From Facklamia sp964471435 (GTDB lineage Bacteria > Bacillota > Bacilli > Lactobacillales > Aerococcaceae), in contig CAYYGA010000002.1 in assembly GCA_964471435.1 (NCBI GenBank), forward strand, positions 1 to 64,000: 64,000 nucleotides of DNA. Direction: 5' to 3'. Shown one piece after another: positions 8,565-18,058 of the stretch. The position numbers and the translations under genes were made by a program. The stretch's first letter is position 1, and the number at the start of each line of letters is the position of its first letter. The notes below the pieces were generated by a model that worked only from the letters and a program-made list of their open reading frames with translations, was not told where the DNA came from and ran no database searches.

Positions 8565-11153
8565 ATGGTTACAGGCAGCCGTGTTGAACGAAAACGTTAT
8601 GAAAGAAAGAAAACCAGAAATAATTCCAATGGAAGACCTCCTGGACCAAATAAAAAACCTTCCGGTAAAGGCAAATGGGCTAAACGGATTTTCTTCTTTA
8701 TTATTGGCTTAGGAGTGCTTGCCCTCTTGGCAGGCGGCGGTCTTTTTACTTATTACGCCATGTCCGCACCAGATTTAACGATGGAAGATTTAAGAGGACA
8801 AGTTTCAAGTAAGGTCTACGACCGTGACGGCCAGCTGATTAAGTCGCTTGGTGGTCAAAACCGTGACTTGATGGAGTCGCAAGAGATTCCACCGGTGTTA
8901 AAAGATGCGGTTCTTGCTATTGAGGATTCACGTTTTTATGATCACCGAGGTGTCGATCCGGTCCGAATTATTGGTGCAGCCTTAGCTAACCTCCAATCGG
9001 GTGAAATCGAGCAAGGTGGTTCGACTATTACCCAGCAGTTGGTAAAGCTTTCGGTCTTCTCGACTGATTTTCAAGATCAAACCTTAGAAAGAAAAGCCCA
9101 GGAAGCCTGGCTGGCAGTCGATATTGAACAGAAACTTTCTAAAGATGAGATTTTAACTCTCTATCTTAATAAAATGTTCTACTCCAATAATGTCTACGGT
9201 GCTAAAACAGCGGCGCAAACATTTTTCGGTAAAAATATTGAAGAAATTAATTTACCGGAAGCCGCCCTTTTAGCAGGTATTCCGCAGGCTCCTTCGCAGT
9301 ATGATCCTTATGCTTATCCGCAGGATGCAAAAGTTCGGCGTGACTTAGTGCTGGATGTGATGTTGGAGCGCGGTATGATTTCCAGTCAGGAACATCAAGA
9401 AGCAGTCAATGTCTCGATTGAATCAATGCTGCAGCCTTTATCGGATGCGACTGTTACTGAAATGGATTTAATTATTGATGCTTATCTTGATATGGTCTCA
9501 CAGGAAGTTCAAGATAAAATGAATATCAATATCTTTACCGATGGTGTGGAAGTTTATACCAATCTTGATTTAAATGCCCAGCGTCATTTATATGAAACGG
9601 TGCATAATGAACACGGTGAGCTCTTCCCTGATCAACAGATGCAGACAGCTGTATCGGTTGTAGATGTCGATACGGGAGAATTGTATGCGGTGATCGGCGG
9701 GCGTAATCAAGAAGTGGCTATGGGGTTAAACCGGGCAGATACTTTAAATCGTTCGGTAGGTTCGACCATGAAACCATTATCGGCTTACGGACCGGCTATT
9801 GAATATTTAAATTATTCAACCGGTACATTAGTAGTGGATGAAGCTTACAGCTACAGTAATGGTGACGAAATTTATAACTACGACTTCGCCTATAAAGGCA
9901 AGCAGACCCTGCGCGAAGCTTTATCGGGTTCAAGAAATATTCCGGCATTGAAGATGCTGCAGGATGTTGGTTTAGATCAAGCCTATTCCTTTTTACAAAA
10001 AATGGATATTAACATTACTAATAACAATCAACGTGAATTAGTGGAATCCAACTCTATCGGAGGCGAGATGTCCCCTATTCAGTTATCTGCCGCTTATGCA
10101 ACCATTGCCAATTATGGTGTCTACCATCAGCCTTATACAGTTAAACGGGTGGTTACTCAGGCAGGAACGGTCCAGGAATTTGTATCTGATCCAAGGCAGG
10201 CTATGAAAGATTCAACTGCTTATATGCTGGTCGATGTTCTAAAAGGTGTGCCGGGGCCATTCGCCAGTGCGGCTCAAATAGATAATCTCTATCACGCCGG
10301 AAAAACAGGAACCACCAACTATACAGAGGATCAGCTGGCACAGCTAGGCTTGGACTCTTCTACTTACGCTGCACCAGACGGCTGGTATGCCGGTATTTCC
10401 CCTCAGTTTGCGATCGCATCCTGGGTAGGCTATGATAACCCGCTTCAAGCTGGTAATTATTTAACTTTGGAAGATACCCGTATTCCGCAGATGATTTATC
10501 ACGAAATGATGACCTTTATGATGCGGGATGTTCCGGTTACTGATTGGCAGAAACCAAATTCAGTCACTGAAATGGAGATTGAAAAATATACCAACCCGAT
10601 CAAAAAGCCGAGCGCCTATACCCCGAGTAATTTACGTTCAAACGAACTCTTTATCCGCGGTTCAGAACCAACCCAGGTATCTGAAGATTTCCGGGTAGTC
10701 AGCCCGCCTTCTGGATTTGATGCTTATTACAATGAGGAAGCTAAAACCATCGAAGCTTTCTGGAACCCAATCCAAAGTGAAGCGGGAGTCTTCGAATTAA
10801 GTGTGAATGGGACCGTAGTTTATACAGGACGTGATACTGGTTATGTCATCCCAGCTGCTGAACTTGGATACTATGAAATCCGCTTAAGAATTATCGAAGG
10901 TAATTCATGGTCTGATACTTTAGTCATTACTTTTGACTTAGTTTCTGAAGAAACCACTGAAGAAACATCGGAAGAGGAAACGACGGAAGAAGAAACAACT
11001 GAAGAGACTGATGAGGATGGCATTAACGATCCGAATGATCCGAACAATCCGCCGGGAACGCCGCCTCAACCGGATGACCCAACGGGGCAGGAATTGTTGA
11101 ATGAGATATTGAACAGTCCAAATAGTCAAAACAATCCTTACCCTCCAGGTTAA
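8565..11153 (+). CDS. pbp1A: Class A penicillin-binding protein (PBP1A family)
   Basis: Bifunctional peptidoglycan glycosyltransferase/transpeptidase on the outer face of the membrane. A basic cytoplasmic N terminus precedes one membrane segment (about residues 41-66). The GT51 domain has the catalytic Glu120 in EDSRFYDH and the block QGGSTITQQLVK. The transpeptidase domain has the active serine S400-T-M-K403, an SRN motif (GSRNIPAL) and K580-T-G. A fibronectin-III-like module follows, then a disordered tail of Glu/Thr repeats and Pro/Asn/Asp-rich sequence, a common ending for wall-exposed PBPs. Length 862. AAAGGAAGTG precedes the ATG. The pairing with recU is conserved in Firmicutes (ponA-recU). 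Confidence 0.96.
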   Translation: MVTGSRVERKRYERKKTRNNSNGRPPGPNKKPSGKGKWAKRIFFFIIGLGVLALLAGGGLFTYYAMSAPDLTMEDLRGQVSSKVYDRDGQLIKSLGGQNRDLMESQEIPPVLKDAVLAIEDSRFYDHRGVDPVRIIGAALANLQSGEIEQGGSTITQQLVKLSVFSTDFQDQTLERKAQEAWLAVDIEQKLSKDEILTLYLNKMFYSNNVYGAKTAAQTFFGKNIEEINLPEAALLAGIPQAPSQYDPYAYPQDAKVRRDLVLDVMLERGMISSQEHQEAVNVSIESMLQPLSDATVTEMDLIIDAYLDMVSQEVQDKMNINIFTDGVEVYTNLDLNAQRHLYETVHNEHGELFPDQQMQTAVSVVDVDTGELYAVIGGRNQEVAMGLNRADTLNRSVGSTMKPLSAYGPAIEYLNYSTGTLVVDEAYSYSNGDEIYNYDFAYKGKQTLREALSGSRNIPALKMLQDVGLDQAYSFLQKMDINITNNNQRELVESNSIGGEMSPIQLSAAYATIANYGVYHQPYTVKRVVTQAGTVQEFVSDPRQAMKDSTAYMLVDVLKGVPGPFASAAQIDNLYHAGKTGTTNYTEDQLAQLGLDSSTYAAPDGWYAGISPQFAIASWVGYDNPLQAGNYLTLEDTRIPQMIYHEMMTFMMRDVPVTDWQKPNSVTEMEIEKYTNPIKKPSAYTPSNLRSNELFIRGSEPTQVSEDFRVVSPPSGFDAYYNEEAKTIEAFWNPIQSEAGVFELSVNGTVVYTGRDTGYVIPAAELGYYEIRLRIIEGNSWSDTLVITFDLVSEETTEETSEEETTEEETTEETDEDGINDPNDPNNPPGTPPQPDDPTGQELLNEILNSPNSQNNPYPPG

Positions 11154-11157
11154 GGAT

Positions 11158-11207
11158 AAAAAGGAGCCTGACATAGAGTATTTCTCTATTGTTCAGGCTC
11201 CTTTTTC
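11158..11207 (+). terminator. Intrinsic terminator of recU-pbp1A
   Basis: A long stem (AAAAGGAGCCTGA with TCAGGCTCCTTTT, ~18-nt loop) followed by a T-run starts 5 nt after the stop codon. A-runs on the other side could let it also work on the minus strand. Confidence 0.9.
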
Positions 11208-11301
11208 ATTTAACAAAATGAGTGCAGGTCCTTGGTGGTTTTGACGAGGGACCTGAAAGGCTGAAGGCCCACCTTCTAATTTTTTTGTCTCCATTCTCAA
11301 T

Positions 11302-11346
11302 AAAAAAAGCAGGAACAAAAGACTTTCATCTTTTATTCCTGCTTTA
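11302..11346 (-). terminator. Intrinsic terminator of the dnaD transcript
   Basis: On the minus strand AAAGCAGGAA pairs with TTCCTGCTTT, with an inner AAAAGA/TCTTTT extension, followed by seven T. It is 7 nt after the dnaD stop. With the plus-strand terminator at 11158 it separates the two converging units. Confidence 0.9.
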
Positions 11347-11352
11347 TTTAGT

Positions 11353-12153
11353 TTATCGGTTGTCCCAGTCAATGTCAGGGAATTGAATGGTATCGTAAGC
11401 ATTATTGGCAGCCTGGCGGCCGGCAAAGGTGTTCTGTCCTTGAAATTGATTGGTTGAAGATTGTTGCTTGTCCCCTTTTGAAGGAAACTGGCTGATTGCA
11501 AGTTCAGCTTCTGCTGCCGTTTTAATGTTGCTGTTTTCCCAATTGATTAAGATCCGGTCGATGTATTTGAGATTAAAAGCCTGACGGATGACAGCTTCTC
11601 TGATTGCCAGTCGAACCAGCTCGTAATCATATTCATCTTCCAGAAACCACTTGGCGATACATTCAGTTTCTAAACTGGATAAGGCACGTCCAAATTCTTC
11701 TTGAACAAGTCCTACAATCGTCGAGATATATTCTTTAGGATCGACTTGCTGTGGACTGTAAGAGTAGCCGTTATTGGGTAAAGAGCTGTTTTGGGTTTGA
11801 TGAGTGCTGCCAGTTTTCTTTTGATTAAGTAACTGGTCTACTGCATCAAATAATGGACGCAATGTATAATGGTCCGTTTGTTTACCTTCTTCATCAGGCT
11901 GCAGCTCGATATCAAGATAATTCTTTTCCATTAAAGAATTTAATACTTCATAAACTTTTTCATTGTCCCATCCAAGTTGGTGGGAAAGCTTAATCATATC
12001 CCCATTGGGCTGCTCATGGTTAATTTGCATCAATAAGTAAACAACTAACACAAATTCATCAGCAGATAATTTCAACTGTGAAAAACGTTTGATGAACACG
12101 TTAGGCACTATAGTATAGCCAGCCTTCATCCAATCATAGATTGATTCTTTCAT
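11353..12153 (-). CDS. dnaD: DNA replication initiation protein DnaD
   Basis: Primosomal protein of low-GC Gram-positives that remodels DNA at oriC and at stalled forks and helps load the helicase with DnaB and DnaI. The N-terminal winged-helix domain spans about residues 10-100 (ADEFVLVVYLLMQINHE, then MEKNYLDIE). The DnaD/DnaB C-terminal domain spans about 145-220 and ends with the conserved segment YIDRILINWENSNIKT, equivalent to the family YxxxI-W motif. A Gln/Asn/Ser-rich tail follows. It is the last gene of the minus-strand cluster asnS-dnaD. In B. subtilis nth and ypoC follow dnaD; here they are missing and recU-pbp1A converges directly. Confidence 0.95.
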   Translation of the reverse strand: MKESIYDWMKAGYTIVPNVFIKRFSQLKLSADEFVLVVYLLMQINHEQPNGDMIKLSHQLGWDNEKVYEVLNSLMEKNYLDIELQPDEEGKQTDHYTLRPLFDAVDQLLNQKKTGSTHQTQNSSLPNNGYSYSPQQVDPKEYISTIVGLVQEEFGRALSSLETECIAKWFLEDEYDYELVRLAIREAVIRQAFNLKYIDRILINWENSNIKTAAEAELAISQFPSKGDKQQSSTNQFQGQNTFAGRQAANNAYDTIQFPDIDWDNR

Positions 12154-12192
12154 GAGTTCATCCTTTCTCTTAACGCCGATTAGTCAAGCGTT

Positions 12193-13491
12193 TTATGGGT
12201 ATAAACGGTTTAATAAACGTGGGAATGGAGAAGTTTCACGTATATGTTCGACACCCGAAATCCACGCAACCGCACGTTCCAAGCCAATACCAAATCCAGA
12301 ATGCGGCACACTACCGTATTTACGTAAGTCGAGATACCAGCTATAAACTTCCGGATCCAAGCCCCACTCTTTGATGTTTTCGGCTAAGGTGTCGTAATCA
12401 TCAATCCGCTGTGAGCCTCCAATAATTTCTCCATATCCTTCAGGAGCAATCATATCAGCGTTCAAGACTGTTTCCGGGTTTTCCGGATTAATTTTCATAT
12501 AGAATGGTTTAGTCGATTTCGGCCAGTTGATAATAAAGACCGGCTGCTCGTATTGACTTGCGATATAAGTTTCATGAGGCGAACCGAAGTCATCTCCCCA
12601 CTCAATATCATCGAAGCCGTTTTCTTGTAATAACTTAACAGCATCTCCATACTCGATGCGAGGATAAGGCGTTTTGGTATACTGCTCTAAAACTTCCAAA
12701 TCACGTTCTAAAGTTTTTAAGGCCAAAGCGCAATTATCAATGACGCTTCGAACTAAATAAGCTACATACTGTTCTTGAATTTCTAAACTTTCATTATGAT
12801 CGACAAAAGCCATTTCAGGCTCCATCATCCAAAACTCGATTAAATGACGGCGTGTTTTAGACTTTTCAGCACGGAAAGTTGGCCCAAAAGAAAATACTTT
12901 TCCAAAAGCCATCGCTGCTGCTTCTAAATACAGCTGGCCTGATTGAGAAAGAAAAGCATCTTCGTCAAAATACTTAGTATGGAAGAGTTCCGTGGTTCCT
13001 TCTGGAGAAGAACCAGTTAAAATAGGAGGATCGATCTTAACAAACCCACGGTCATTATAAAACTCATAAGTCGCTCGTATAATTTCATTACGTACTTGCA
13101 TAATTGCATGTTGACGTGTGGAACGCAGCCATAAGTGACGGTGATCCATTAAAAAATCCGTTCCATGTTCTTTAGGAGTAATCGGATAATCTTCAGACTC
13201 TCCAATAACTTCAAAAGATTTCACTAATAATTCATAGCCTAAAGCAGACCGGTCATCTGATTGGACAACTCCTGTTAAACGCAGGCTGGTTTCTTGATGC
13301 AGTCCTTTTGCCTGCTCAAAAAGTTCCTCTCCAACTTCAGCTTTTAAAACGATTCCTTGAAAATAAGCCTTACCGTCTCTTAACTGTAAAAAAGCAATTT
13401 TACCCGATGAGCGTTTATTCGTTAACCAAGCATTCACTATAACTTCTTGATCCACGAAATTTCCGGCTTGATTCATCGTTATTGTATTCAT
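12193..13491 (-). CDS. asnS: Asparaginyl-tRNA synthetase
   Basis: Class IIb aminoacyl-tRNA synthetase that charges tRNA-Asn. The N-terminal OB-fold anticodon-binding domain covers about residues 15-105 (VIVNAWLTNKRSSGKIAF). The catalytic core has motif 2 (FRAEKSKTRRHLIEFWMME) and motif 3 (GFGIGLERAVAWISG) near the C terminus. Length 432 matches bacterial AsnRS, and the absence of a GatCAB-type insertion and of extra domains argues against AspRS. AGGAGG precedes the ATG. Only 75 nt separate it from the upstream gene, too short for a T-box leader, and I see no T-box sequence. Confidence 0.97.
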   Translation of the reverse strand: MNTITMNQAGNFVDQEVIVNAWLTNKRSSGKIAFLQLRDGKAYFQGIVLKAEVGEELFEQAKGLHQETSLRLTGVVQSDDRSALGYELLVKSFEVIGESEDYPITPKEHGTDFLMDHRHLWLRSTRQHAIMQVRNEIIRATYEFYNDRGFVKIDPPILTGSSPEGTTELFHTKYFDEDAFLSQSGQLYLEAAAMAFGKVFSFGPTFRAEKSKTRRHLIEFWMMEPEMAFVDHNESLEIQEQYVAYLVRSVIDNCALALKTLERDLEVLEQYTKTPYPRIEYGDAVKLLQENGFDDIEWGDDFGSPHETYIASQYEQPVFIINWPKSTKPFYMKINPENPETVLNADMIAPEGYGEIIGGSQRIDDYDTLAENIKEWGLDPEVYSWYLDLRKYGSVPHSGFGIGLERAVAWISGVEHIRETSPFPRLLNRLYP

Positions 13492-13566
13492 AAAATCCTC
13501 CTAAAATTTTCACTATTTTAAATTATAAAAGCATAAACAGCCTTTATAAAAGTTACTGCCATTTTG

Positions 13567-14043
13567 TTAAATGTTTGAAATGGTTTGAATCCATTCCCCG
13601 CTTTGAGCATCTAAAATATAATAAGAAATAGTGCCATTGTCGTTTTTAAGGGTTAACTCCCAGACGGGATCCCCTTGATACTTTCCAAGACGCGCTTGCA
13701 TTATATCAGGATTTTCTACTTCACTGGCCGTAATAGCCAAAGCATCCGATTCTGAAATAATATCTGCTTCAGGATAATAAACGGTATCCCCGCCCTCCTG
13801 TTCAATAATAGCATAGTAGCGCTCGCCGGTATCGGTCGAAAAGTCCATGCTGAAATAACTTGCATCTGTTGTGGTCCAATAAAATTGATTAACATTATCA
13901 ACTGTATAATCCACTTCGACTAACTGCAAGGCCTCCTGCTGCGCTTGTGTGATGCTGGATTGACTGCCCATAAAAATGGCCAGTAGAAATATCATAATCA
14001 GCAGCACAATAAACGTTAAAATAGAGATGGTTCTGCGATTCAA
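13567..14043 (-). CDS. ypmB: YpmB-like membrane-anchored protein (DUF5590/PepSY)
   Basis: Small predicted membrane-anchored extracytoplasmic protein of unknown function. It has one N-terminal membrane helix (about residues 7-26) and then an external domain resembling two tandem PepSY-like units: the aspartate/tyrosine-rich block ending RYYAIIEQEGGDTVYYP, then WELTLKNDNGTISYYILDA. Start codon is TTG, supported by AAAGGAGAC 7 nt upstream. Its place between dinG and asnS is that of B. subtilis ypmB, which supports the assignment more than sequence alone does; aspB, which lies between ypmB and asnS there, is missing. Not a lipoprotein: no lipobox cysteine is present. Confidence 0.8.
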   Translation of the reverse strand: MNRRTISILTFIVLLIMIFLLAIFMGSQSSITQAQQEALQLVEVDYTVDNVNQFYWTTTDASYFSMDFSTDTGERYYAIIEQEGGDTVYYPEADIISESDALAITASEVENPDIMQARLGKYQGDPVWELTLKNDNGTISYYILDAQSGEWIQTISNI

Positions 14044-14117
14044 TATAATTGTCTCCTTTAAAAGCTTCTAAAGTATTTAATCTGGCTCAGTTTTTAATAT
14101 TCCTTCACTGACTTTTA

Positions 14118-16760
14118 TTATTCGTATTTCAAATTAAACTGGATTGTTTCTTCCAGTCCCTTCCGGATTTCACTTGAATAATACTTAGTGAAAATCCGCT
14201 CATCGAGTAAGGACCATTCATGAATATCAAAAGCCTGGTCGAAAAAGTCCAGAGCAATTACCCAGTCATCCATCATCTGAGGTAAGAGAATTTTACTGAA
14301 AACTTCTTCTTCTTCAAGCTTGAGATAATCTGCCTTTGCCCTTATTTGACTGTTTTTCAAGGAGTTGAAGGGCAAGCGGACCCAATATAAATCCGACTCG
14401 AGGTCATCGATTCCCCACTGATGATTTAAAATACTTTGCCATTGAATTATAACAACCACCGGCTTCAATTCATAGACATATCGTTTAATTTTATTTAAAC
14501 TGCCGCTTACATGCTGGCTTAAAACCATTAATTGCTCGATATGAGATAATTTTTTGCGCAGCATGCGGTAGGCATCCAAAGCCTGTTGACGGTTATTAAT
14601 AACCACTAAAGTAAGAGGCAGCAGTTTTTTTTCTTCAAACCATTGTTGATCGATAAGCAGGGCCAGCCGTTTAATTTGCGAATCAAAGGAATGATCAAAA
14701 TCTTTTTTACTTTCTAAAAATTCACCCGGCAATACCATCTCAATCGCCGGCATTTTTGGTGGCTCCAGCCTTAAATATTTGAATCCATCCAGCCCTAAGG
14801 CTTGATAGGTACCTGTTTTTTGACGGTATTTAGCGTCTCCCGGGCTGATGAAAAGACCAGCTTTAAAAGCATGGAAGAAGTCGCTGACCTGCGGAGCTAC
14901 TGTCAATACTTTTTGAATCCAGCTTATTTGATAGAAGCTGTGATCGTATTGGTCGGCGCGTAAAATTAAATAAGAGCTGTGATCTTCTCTAGAGCTGTTG
15001 TTAAAGTAAGCCAGCTGTTTAATATTCTTAATTAATTCTTTCATCTTGTAATAAAGACGCAGATCCTCTGGCTGCTTGAGATCAAAGTCTTCCAGCTTTT
15101 CCAACCCCTTTAAAGCCGGAATTAAGTCTTGCTTCATTTGGTCAAACAGCTGGGCCGGTAAAGAAGCAGGTTCAATATAAAGCTCACGGCTGACTGGTCC
15201 TTCAATCGTTTCAAATAAGTCCCGCAGATAATTTTCCAACTTCATCATATAGTCCACAATCCGGTCCCGGACAGTTTCCAGTGCACTGACTTCCTGCTGC
15301 CAGCCGGCCAAGTGGTGGCTGTTATAAAAGCTGTCAATGACTTGCTGCAGCTTGGTTAAGGTCTGGCTTAAAGCAAACTTACGGCTGGCCTGCAGGCGAA
15401 GTTGACGTAATAATAAGCTTAAGTTATCTACCACTAAACTTCTGTTTTTAAATATCTCAACTGCTAAGCCATACCTGCCCGGTTGCTTCCCTACTTGCAA
15501 ATTATCTGAATTAAGACTGGCTAAGGCTATAAAGGCATGGTTGGTTAAAACTAAATCAGCCTTTTTCGCTTGTAGTAAAGCCTGTTCATAATAATAATGC
15601 TGTGAACTTTTCTTCAGTATTGCTTCTCTTTTATAGCGGTTTAAAACGGATTGGATGGTCAATTCATGATTTAATTCATTTAAATTTCCGGTCGTGGAAT
15701 CCATCAGCCAGACAATAGCAGCACCGGTAATAATCATTTCCTGTTGATTGAATTTATTAATGGGTACTTTTTCAATTAAATCATAAAACTCAGCCTGGTT
15801 AATGTAATGACTGGGATTTAAAAGCAGACTGATCTTTGGCTGTTTTGGATAATCCCCGCCGGCTGTCTCCTGGTCGAACCGTTTTTTCCACTCCATCAAG
15901 GTCTCAACCTGCGCCAGAGCAAGAATCATTGCAGGCTTTTCCAGTTTTAAATTCTCTAAAACAAGTTGGAAGAGTACTTCCCTTTTTAAAGGCCTTACTG
16001 CTGATTCTACAATTAAATGATGCTGTTTTTGCCAGTTTTCTAAAATAAACTGTGCTTGATGGTTAAAAAAAGCAAGACCATTAGTGGAGACTGCTTCTCT
16101 TTCAGCCGCTTGCTGTATTGGATCTTCTGGATTATCTGAAGAATTATTATCTTCTGCCCGGAGCTTAAAGGCCTCGGGATGATTAAAGATTAAAATTTCC
16201 TCATGGTCAAAAGCTTTAATAAAAGGTAATAATGAGTGCTGTGTTTTTTGGTCCAGACGACTTACTTTAGCAGCCAGTTGATGTAAAACTTTTACGGTTA
16301 ACTGTGCATCGGCCAAGGCATCATGGGCATTTTCAAAATCCAGCTGGAACTCCTGACTTAAAGCGGCTAAATTAAAGCCTTTTGCCTGCGGAAAGAGCAC
16401 CTTGGCTAATTTGACTGTATCCAGGGCAGATGGCTTGAAATCAAAACCGGACCATTCAAAATGCTGTTTCATAAAGTTCAAATCATGCGCTAAATTATGA
16501 GCGACAAAGACGCAGTCTTTCAAGCGTGTGTACCACAAAGAAGCCACCGATTCAAAAGTGGGGGCCTTATCGACTGCCTCCTGCTCGATACCAGTTAATA
16601 AACTGATATGCTGGGGAATTTCCCGCTCCGGATTGATCAACATGTTATATTCCGCCAGTTGAACTCCGTCTTCGATTAAGACCGCCCCAATTTGAATAAT
16701 ACGGTCCCCTTTATCTAAACTTGGACCCGTCGACTCTAAATCAACTACTGCTATTTTCAA
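14118..16760 (-). CDS. dinG: DinG-family exonuclease with eroded helicase motifs
   Basis: Fusion of a DEDDh 3'-5' exonuclease with a DinG/XPD-type superfamily 2 domain. The exonuclease residues are intact: D7 and E9 (VDLEST), D93 (HNLAHD), H146 and D151 (NAHDALADA). The helicase part looks catalytically dead. At the motif I position (residues 252-260) the sequence is ESAVRPLKR, where family members have a glycine-rich GTGKS/T loop. The DEAH box is D445-N-L-S. The C-terminal QxxGRxIR motif VI is replaced by sequence without the arginines. The TNHAF block (406-410) is still recognisable, so this is the same fold. S. aureus DinG has been described as a helicase that evolved into a nuclease, and this one appears further along. 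Start TTG with GGTGAGGAC upstream; 880 residues. Confidence 0.93.
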   Translation of the reverse strand: MKIAVVDLESTGPSLDKGDRIIQIGAVLIEDGVQLAEYNMLINPEREIPQHISLLTGIEQEAVDKAPTFESVASLWYTRLKDCVFVAHNLAHDLNFMKQHFEWSGFDFKPSALDTVKLAKVLFPQAKGFNLAALSQEFQLDFENAHDALADAQLTVKVLHQLAAKVSRLDQKTQHSLLPFIKAFDHEEILIFNHPEAFKLRAEDNNSSDNPEDPIQQAAEREAVSTNGLAFFNHQAQFILENWQKQHHLIVESAVRPLKREVLFQLVLENLKLEKPAMILALAQVETLMEWKKRFDQETAGGDYPKQPKISLLLNPSHYINQAEFYDLIEKVPINKFNQQEMIITGAAIVWLMDSTTGNLNELNHELTIQSVLNRYKREAILKKSSQHYYYEQALLQAKKADLVLTNHAFIALASLNSDNLQVGKQPGRYGLAVEIFKNRSLVVDNLSLLLRQLRLQASRKFALSQTLTKLQQVIDSFYNSHHLAGWQQEVSALETVRDRIVDYMMKLENYLRDLFETIEGPVSRELYIEPASLPAQLFDQMKQDLIPALKGLEKLEDFDLKQPEDLRLYYKMKELIKNIKQLAYFNNSSREDHSSYLILRADQYDHSFYQISWIQKVLTVAPQVSDFFHAFKAGLFISPGDAKYRQKTGTYQALGLDGFKYLRLEPPKMPAIEMVLPGEFLESKKDFDHSFDSQIKRLALLIDQQWFEEKKLLPLTLVVINNRQQALDAYRMLRKKLSHIEQLMVLSQHVSGSLNKIKRYVYELKPVVVIIQWQSILNHQWGIDDLESDLYWVRLPFNSLKNSQIRAKADYLKLEEEEVFSKILLPQMMDDWVIALDFFDQAFDIHEWSLLDERIFTKYYSSEIRKGLEETIQFNLKYE

Positions 16761-16771
16761 GTCCTCACCAC

Positions 16772-18058
16772 CTAACCCTCAAAATCCTCATAGATACGCA
16801 AACTGGCGGCTATTAAAACCTCCGGCTCATTTTCCAGACGTCTTTCCACCACTGCCTGCTCAATTCTTAATAAAATCGCTCCGATAATCGGACCACCGCG
16901 GTCAATGGGTAAATGCTGCAGTAAATCTTTACCATTTAAAGCTAATTCCTTACGCTCTTTTATCGGCAGCTGTTCATACATCTCTTTTAATTGATCACTT
17001 TCTGTTGCTAAATCCTGCATCTCTAAATAAGCAGTCATTTCTGCCACTATTTCTTTTGAAAAAGGATAGAGACTCCAAGGGGTCAAAGCCTTATTTTTTA
17101 TCAGGCCGTCTAAATGAATAAAGTCAATTATAGCTTGAGTCAAATTGTTGGAGTGCGTCCATTTTTTCATAAATGATTTTTGTTCTTTAACTTTTACTAT
17201 ACTTAAAGCCTTTATTAAGAGGGCCCAGGCTTGGATTTCACTGATTTGTCCGCTCACTTTTACAAGTTTGCTCTGCCGGCTGCCATCCGGTTCATTGGAT
17301 GGTTTCTTTTCAAATAGACCCTGCGCTAATTTTTTTAAGCCTGATGCATAGTCATAGTGTTGGGCGAGTGGGAAATGATTCAAGAGGGTTGATTCGATGA
17401 TTCGTTCGATGGAATAAGCTAGGAAACTTCCTCTTAACATTTTATCAAATTCAATGCGGATTCGCTCTATAGATATTTTAGATAAGAGCGGGGCTAAACT
17501 TTGAATCGCCTGAAAGGTTTCACTTTCCAATTTAAAGCCTAATTGGCTGGCAAAGCGAATTGCCCGCATCATCCGCAAAGCATCTTCTTCAAATCTTTCT
17601 GAAGCCGTCCCTACCGCGCGGATAGTTTGAGCTTCTAAATCATCCATACCACCGTGATAGTCAAACAACCGTCCCTCAGCGTCTATCGCCATGGCATTGA
17701 TGGTAAAGTCCCGGCGGAGAGTATCTTCTTTTAAAGACCTCACAAATTTTACTTTATCAGGTCTTCTATAATCCGTATAAGTGGATTCAGTTCGAAAGGT
17801 AGTGACTTCGTAGGCTTCATTTTGAAACAGCACGACAATTGTCCCGTGCTCTTTTCCCACATCAAAATGGCGGGGAAATATTTGCTGAATTTCTTCCGGG
17901 AAAGCTGAAGTGGCAATATCTATATCGCCTAACTCCTTCCCCAACAGGGTGTCTCTTACACAGCCTCCAACAAAATAAGCCTCATAAGAATGAGACTCAA
18001 TTTCTTTTAAAAGTGGAATAGCTGTTTGAAACATAGGATTATCTAATTTTATTTTCAC
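16772..18058 (-). CDS. cca: CCA-adding tRNA nucleotidyltransferase
   Basis: Adds or repairs the 3'-terminal CCA of tRNAs without a template. Class II head domain: FVGGCVRDTLLG and the catalytic DIDIAT aspartates (about residues 29-51). RRDFTINAMA follows (about 115), then the nucleotide-selecting neck RFEEDALRMMRAIRFA (about 155-170) and a body/tail of helices to residue 428. The start is GTG, directly abutting the TAA of the upstream ypiB, with GGAG 7 nt before it. It is 11 nt from dinG downstream, so ypiB-cca-dinG looks like one transcript. The family is longer than the archaeal-type enzyme, as expected for bacteria. Confidence 0.96.
   Translation of the reverse strand: MKIKLDNPMFQTAIPLLKEIESHSYEAYFVGGCVRDTLLGKELGDIDIATSAFPEEIQQIFPRHFDVGKEHGTIVVLFQNEAYEVTTFRTESTYTDYRRPDKVKFVRSLKEDTLRRDFTINAMAIDAEGRLFDYHGGMDDLEAQTIRAVGTASERFEEDALRMMRAIRFASQLGFKLESETFQAIQSLAPLLSKISIERIRIEFDKMLRGSFLAYSIERIIESTLLNHFPLAQHYDYASGLKKLAQGLFEKKPSNEPDGSRQSKLVKVSGQISEIQAWALLIKALSIVKVKEQKSFMKKWTHSNNLTQAIIDFIHLDGLIKNKALTPWSLYPFSKEIVAEMTAYLEMQDLATESDQLKEMYEQLPIKERKELALNGKDLLQHLPIDRGGPIIGAILLRIEQAVVERRLENEPEVLIAASLRIYEDFEG

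Noticed and set aside
10945..11020. Glu/Thr repeats at the end of the PBP as a separate surface or LPXTG protein
   Set aside because: The frame is continuous with the PBP, there is no sorting motif, and such tails are common in class A PBPs.
11225..11255. CAGGTCC / GGACCTG hairpin between the two converging terminators
   Set aside because: It is a real dyad, but it lies between two strong terminators and has no further context; most likely the remnant of an older terminator. Too weak for a separate call.
13492..13566. T-box leader for asnS
   Set aside because: The gap to ypmB is 75 nt, too short, and I see no T-box sequence or specifier stem.
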